From positions 1 through 8,517 of the forward strand of contig JAAXGS010000123.1 in the NCBI GenBank assembly GCA_012271225.1: a DNA stretch of 8,517 nt. Direction: 5' to 3'. The first letter of the stretch is position 1; each line of letters begins with the position of its first letter. The stretch is from Dehalococcoidia bacterium. GTDB lineage: Bacteria > Chloroflexota > Dehalococcoidia > UBA6926. Of this stretch, positions 5,830 to 8,517 are shown piece by piece. A program made the position numbers and the translations under genes. Below the pieces are notes generated by a model. It was not told the DNA's origin and searched no databases. It was given only the letters and a program-made list of their open reading frames with translations.

Positions 5830-5858
5830 AGGGCGGGGGGCTGGGAGCCCCCCGCCCT
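5830..5858 (-). terminator. Strong hairpin terminator of the molybdoenzyme gene
   Basis: A perfect 13-bp stem (5830-5842 with 5846-5858, almost all G-C) and a 3-nt loop, followed on the minus strand by TTGCTTTC. It lies 29 bp after the stop of the xanthine dehydrogenase-family gene and isolates it from the viperin-like gene. The T-tract is short, but the stem is very strong. Confidence 0.8.
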
Positions 5859-5887
5859 GTTGCTGCACGCGGTTCTGCGTGAATGCT

Positions 5888-8167
5888 CTACGCGCTGCCG
5901 TTCGAGCCGCCGTTGTGTGTGGCCCAGAAGACGCGCTCCGGGTTCAGCGGAATCTCCCGAATCCGCACGCCCGTCGCGCGGCTCACCGCGTTCCCCACCG
6001 TCGGCAGCGGCGGGATGATCGGCACCTCGCCAACGCCGCGCACCCCCAGCGGGTTCTCCGGCGCGGGGCCGCCCACGAAAATCGTCTCGATCATGGGCAG
6101 ATCAAGCGCCGTCGGCATGCGGTAGTCCAGGAAGTTGGCGTTCTTCAGAATGCCGTCCTCGCCCCACTCGTAGTTCTCCCAGAGCGCCCAGCCGACGCCC
6201 TGCGCCACGGCGCCCTGCACCTGGCCCTCAACGGCCATCGGATTGATCGCGCGGCCGGGGTCCTGGAACGCGGTGTACCTGGCGATCACCGCCCGGCCCG
6301 TCGCATCGTCAACCTCAACCTCGGCGATCTGGACGCCGGAGCTGGTGACCGGGCGCACCCCCGTGGCCAGGCCGTTGCCGATGATTGCGCCCGTGCCCCG
6401 TCCAACGTTCGTGGACGCAAGCTCTGACAGCGCCACCGTCTGCTCCGGGTTGTCGCGCAGGGAGAACGTTCGGTTCTCATAGTCGATGTCCGCCGCGTCC
6501 GCCTGGAACCGCTCCGCGGCCAGCCCCTTGAGCTGCCCGATCAGGTCCTCCGCCGCGTTCTTGACGGCCATGCCGGTCACGTACGTGATGCGGCTGCCCC
6601 ATGATCCGTCCGTGTAGCCCACGGCGTCCGTGTCGCCAACGGTGGAGCGCACCTCATCGACGGTGACGCCCAACTCCTCCGCGGCAATCTGCGCCATGGA
6701 GGTGCGCGTGCCGGTGAGATCGACGGAGCCGACGATCAGGCTGAAGGTGGCGTCCTGATTGAGTTGGATGGAGGCGGTGGACGTTCCGGAGCCCTCGCGC
6801 CGCATGCCGATGGCCACTCCGCGGCCGCGCCCCGCCGGCACGGGCGACGCCCAGGCCGGATGCTGCTTGACGGACTCAAGAATCGACTTGAATCGCGTTA
6901 CGGGCAGGGCCATGCCGTCGCTCATCGGCGCGCCGTCATCCGTGACGTTGGCGATGCGCAGATCAATGGGATCCATGTTCAGCGCTTCCGCCAACTCATC
7001 CATCATCGTCTCAATGGCGAATGCGCCCTCCGGCAAACCGGGCGCGCGATAGGCCTGTGAGCGTGACTTGTTGGTCAGCACATCGTAGCCGTCCGCCTGG
7101 AAGTTGGGCAGCTTGTACGGGGACAACCCCGCGACGAGGATGTTGTTGACGTACAGGGCGGAGCCGGGCAGGCAGCCGGCGTCAAGGTAGAACTTCGCCT
7201 CAAACGCCGTGACCTCCCCGTTCTTCTTCGCCCCCGCCTTGATCCAGCAGTAGGCGTCCGGCGCGGGGCCGGTGGCCCTGAACACCTCATCCCGCCCCAG
7301 AACGGTCTTGACAGGCTGCCCCGTCTTGAGCGCGAGGAGGGCCGTCGGCAGTTCCGGAACGGTGAACCCCTTGCCGCCAAAGCCGCCGCCGATCTCCAGA
7401 GGCACCACGGTGACCTTGTTCAGCGGGATCTGCAGCAGCGCCGCGTTCTGGCTCTTGACGCCGAACGATGCCTGCGTCGTGGTGTAAATGGTCACATGGC
7501 CATTGGCGTCAACCTCCACGCTGCAGGCCTGCGGCTCAATGTAGCCCTGATGCACCATGCCGACGCGGTACTCGCTCTCCAGAACGACCTCCGCGTCCTC
7601 ATAGCCCCTGGCGACGTCGCCGCGCGCCAACTGCATGTGCACGGACAGGTTCGTCGGCTTATCGCCCCGGCCCTCCAGGCTGCGCGTCCGCACCTCTTCA
7701 TGGATCACCGGCGAGTCCGGCTTGATGGCGTCCTCGATGCCGACAACCGCCGGCAGAGGCTCATAGTCCACCTTAATAAGGTCGAGCGCCTCCTCCGCGA
7801 TGTGCGGCGATGTGGCGGCGACGGCGGCCACCGGGTGGCCGTGAAAGAGCACGCGATCCTGCGCCATCAGAAACTGCCGCAGATACACCGCATCCAGTGT
7901 CACCTCGCCCCCAACCTGCTCATCTGAGGTCAGCGCGGGCAAATCCCTGTGCGTGACGACGGCTTTGACGCCGGGATACGCCTCCGCAGCGGAGGTATCG
8001 ATGCCCCTGATTTTGGCGTGCGCGTGCGGGCTGCGCAGAATTTTGCAGTGCAGCGTGCCGGGCAGCGTCAGATCCGGCGCGTAGACGGCGCGGCCCTTGA
8101 CGCGCTCCACGGCGTCCACCCGCGCAATCGGCTGGCCGATGGCCCGTTCAGGCGTTGCTGTTGCCAT
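5888..8167 (-). CDS. Xanthine dehydrogenase-family molybdopterin-binding subunit
   Basis: A 759-aa large subunit of a molybdenum hydroxylase (xanthine dehydrogenase / aldehyde oxidase / CO dehydrogenase family), the usual length. Residues about 13-140 form the a/b hammerhead domain (RVDAVERVKGRAVYAPDL, ILRSPHAHAKI). The Mo-cofactor domains follow with GGGFGGKG (260-267), SQAYRAPGLPEGA (370-382), SVDLTGTRTSMAQIAAEELG (481-500) and the catalytic-base region GVRGVGEVP, E714. AYRAPG rather than the Cys-containing active-site loop of aerobic CO dehydrogenase argues against CoxL. The start at 8167 has GAGAGG 5 nt upstream. No 2Fe-2S or FAD partner subunit is present within the window, although these enzymes need an electron-transfer path; partners may lie elsewhere. 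No signal peptide, so cytoplasmic. The oxidised substrate (purine, aldehyde or N-heterocycle) cannot be determined. Confidence 0.92.
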   Translation of the reverse strand: MATATPERAIGQPIARVDAVERVKGRAVYAPDLTLPGTLHCKILRSPHAHAKIRGIDTSAAEAYPGVKAVVTHRDLPALTSDEQVGGEVTLDAVYLRQFLMAQDRVLFHGHPVAAVAATSPHIAEEALDLIKVDYEPLPAVVGIEDAIKPDSPVIHEEVRTRSLEGRGDKPTNLSVHMQLARGDVARGYEDAEVVLESEYRVGMVHQGYIEPQACSVEVDANGHVTIYTTTQASFGVKSQNAALLQIPLNKVTVVPLEIGGGFGGKGFTVPELPTALLALKTGQPVKTVLGRDEVFRATGPAPDAYCWIKAGAKKNGEVTAFEAKFYLDAGCLPGSALYVNNILVAGLSPYKLPNFQADGYDVLTNKSRSQAYRAPGLPEGAFAIETMMDELAEALNMDPIDLRIANVTDDGAPMSDGMALPVTRFKSILESVKQHPAWASPVPAGRGRGVAIGMRREGSGTSTASIQLNQDATFSLIVGSVDLTGTRTSMAQIAAEELGVTVDEVRSTVGDTDAVGYTDGSWGSRITYVTGMAVKNAAEDLIGQLKGLAAERFQADAADIDYENRTFSLRDNPEQTVALSELASTNVGRGTGAIIGNGLATGVRPVTSSGVQIAEVEVDDATGRAVIARYTAFQDPGRAINPMAVEGQVQGAVAQGVGWALWENYEWGEDGILKNANFLDYRMPTALDLPMIETIFVGGPAPENPLGVRGVGEVPIIPPLPTVGNAVSRATGVRIREIPLNPERVFWATHNGGSNGSA

Positions 8168-8275
8168 ATCTACCTCTCTCCCTCCCAGAGCGGGCCGTCC
8201 CTGACCCGCGGTTCCAACCAATCCACTGCCATGCCGCCGCAGACGGGGGGCGCACTACCCTGCCCGACCGCAGTC

Positions 8276-8287
8276 GACAGCGCTGTC
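8276..8287. promoter_or_regulatory. 12-bp palindrome, candidate operator of the molybdoenzyme gene
   Basis: GACAGCGCTGTC is perfectly self-complementary. It begins right behind the candidate -10 box and covers the predicted transcription start, the normal place for a repressor site. No regulator gene is visible in the window. Confidence 0.4.
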
Positions 8288-8316
8288 AGTGTAGCCCCTT
8301 ACAGGGCGAACGTCGA
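8288..8316 (-). promoter_or_regulatory. Candidate promoter of the molybdoenzyme gene
   Basis: On the minus strand TCGACG (8316-8311), 17 bp, TACACT (8293-8288); each box matches consensus at four of six. It would give a leader of about 115 nt to the ATG at 8167. The 181-bp gap 8168-8348 contains nothing else I can recognise. Confidence 0.35.
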
Positions 8317-8348
8317 GAGCGGGGAGGCGGGGAGTGTTTGGGCGGCCA

Positions 8349-8516
8349 TTAGGACAACAACTCGTGAACCAGGCGCTCCACCGCCGCGCCTTCGTCTGAG
8401 TCTCGCAGCCACTTGCGTATCTCCCTCCGCGCGACGGTCACCGTGAGCTGCCCACGCTCCTGACGCAAGCCCTCCAACACGCCCTGAACCCCCGCAGCGG
8501 CCGTCTCACCCGCCTC
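8349..8516 (-). CDS. C-terminal fragment of an unrecognised protein
   Basis: An open minus-strand frame enters from the window edge and ends at a TAA (8351-8349), giving 55 residues. The visible tail (VLEGLRQERGQLTVTVARRE, then IRKWLRDSDEG and AAVERLVHELLS) is charged and probably helical, and its codon use fits a real high-GC gene. I do not recognise the family. It lies 181 bp upstream of the molybdoenzyme gene in the same direction and could be part of that locus. It is truncated by the window, not by mutation as far as can be seen. Confidence 0.5.
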   Translation of the reverse strand, partial: EAGETAAAGVQGVLEGLRQERGQLTVTVARREIRKWLRDSDEGAAVERLVHELLS

Positions 8517-8517
8517 T

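Noticed and set aside
5830..5858. Long perfect inverted repeat as a MITE or IS end
   Set aside because: A single 13-bp GC stem with a 3-nt loop just behind a stop codon is a terminator; no partner copy or target duplication of matching type is seen.
5879..6427. Plus-strand frame antisense to the molybdoenzyme gene
   Set aside because: Arg/His/Ala-rich translation typical of a reverse-strand shadow; the minus strand encodes conserved MoCo-binding motifs here.
1..8517. CRISPR array, tRNA, rRNA, transposase or integrase
   Set aside because: No regularly spaced repeats, no cloverleaf-like or rRNA sequence recognised, and no frame resembling a recombinase; the island has no visible mobility gene within the window.

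Overview
The window is 8.5 kb of high-GC bacterial DNA. It contains no rRNA, tRNA, CRISPR array or recognisable transposase. The mix of a phosphotriesterase-like hydrolase, a MATE transporter and a large molybdopterin hydroxylase subunit, with two genes whose -10 boxes sit almost on the start codon, would fit a Chloroflexota (SAR202/Dehalococcoidia-like) or similar environmental lineage. There is no phylogenetic marker, so that placement is a weak guess.

Layout. (1) 81-2454, plus strand: a two-gene unit with a phosphotriesterase-family metallohydrolase that keeps all its metal ligands, then 22 bp later a MATE-family efflux protein. A near-identical 31-bp direct repeat lies on each side of the transporter gene. 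(2) 2529-5702, minus strand: four codirectional genes that look like a small defence or addiction cluster. In transcription order they are a viperin-like radical SAM enzyme (292 aa), a HigB toxin, a HigA antitoxin, and a Swt1-type HEPN protein with a beta-rich middle and a helical, coiled-coil-like tail. (3) 5888-8167, minus strand: a 759-aa xanthine dehydrogenase-family molybdopterin-binding subunit. A strong hairpin terminator separates it from the viperin gene, and a 12-bp palindrome overlaps its candidate promoter. (4) 8349-8516, minus strand: the C-terminal end of an unrecognised protein that runs off the window.

The most interesting content is the middle block. The radical SAM protein matches vertebrate viperin as I remember it along its whole length (NYH, CxxxCxxC followed by F, KINFxGGEP, SIVTNGS, KVNTVVNAFN, RWKxFQ, VPENN, the ILEVGV-type block and a terminal RGGxY). 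That makes it a probable prokaryotic viperin (pVip), an antiviral enzyme that makes chain-terminating ddh-nucleotides. A consensus-like promoter (TTGACA-17-TATCGT) and a good Shine-Dalgarno place its start at 5702, not at the upstream TTG of the same frame. Beside it are a toxin-antitoxin pair whose promoter overlaps an inverted repeat and whose toxin appears almost leaderless, and a HEPN protein with an intact RNxxxH ribonuclease motif. The HEPN gene is visibly more AT-rich than its flanks. Together the block reads as an inserted accessory island between metabolic genes. Cooperation between its members is inference.
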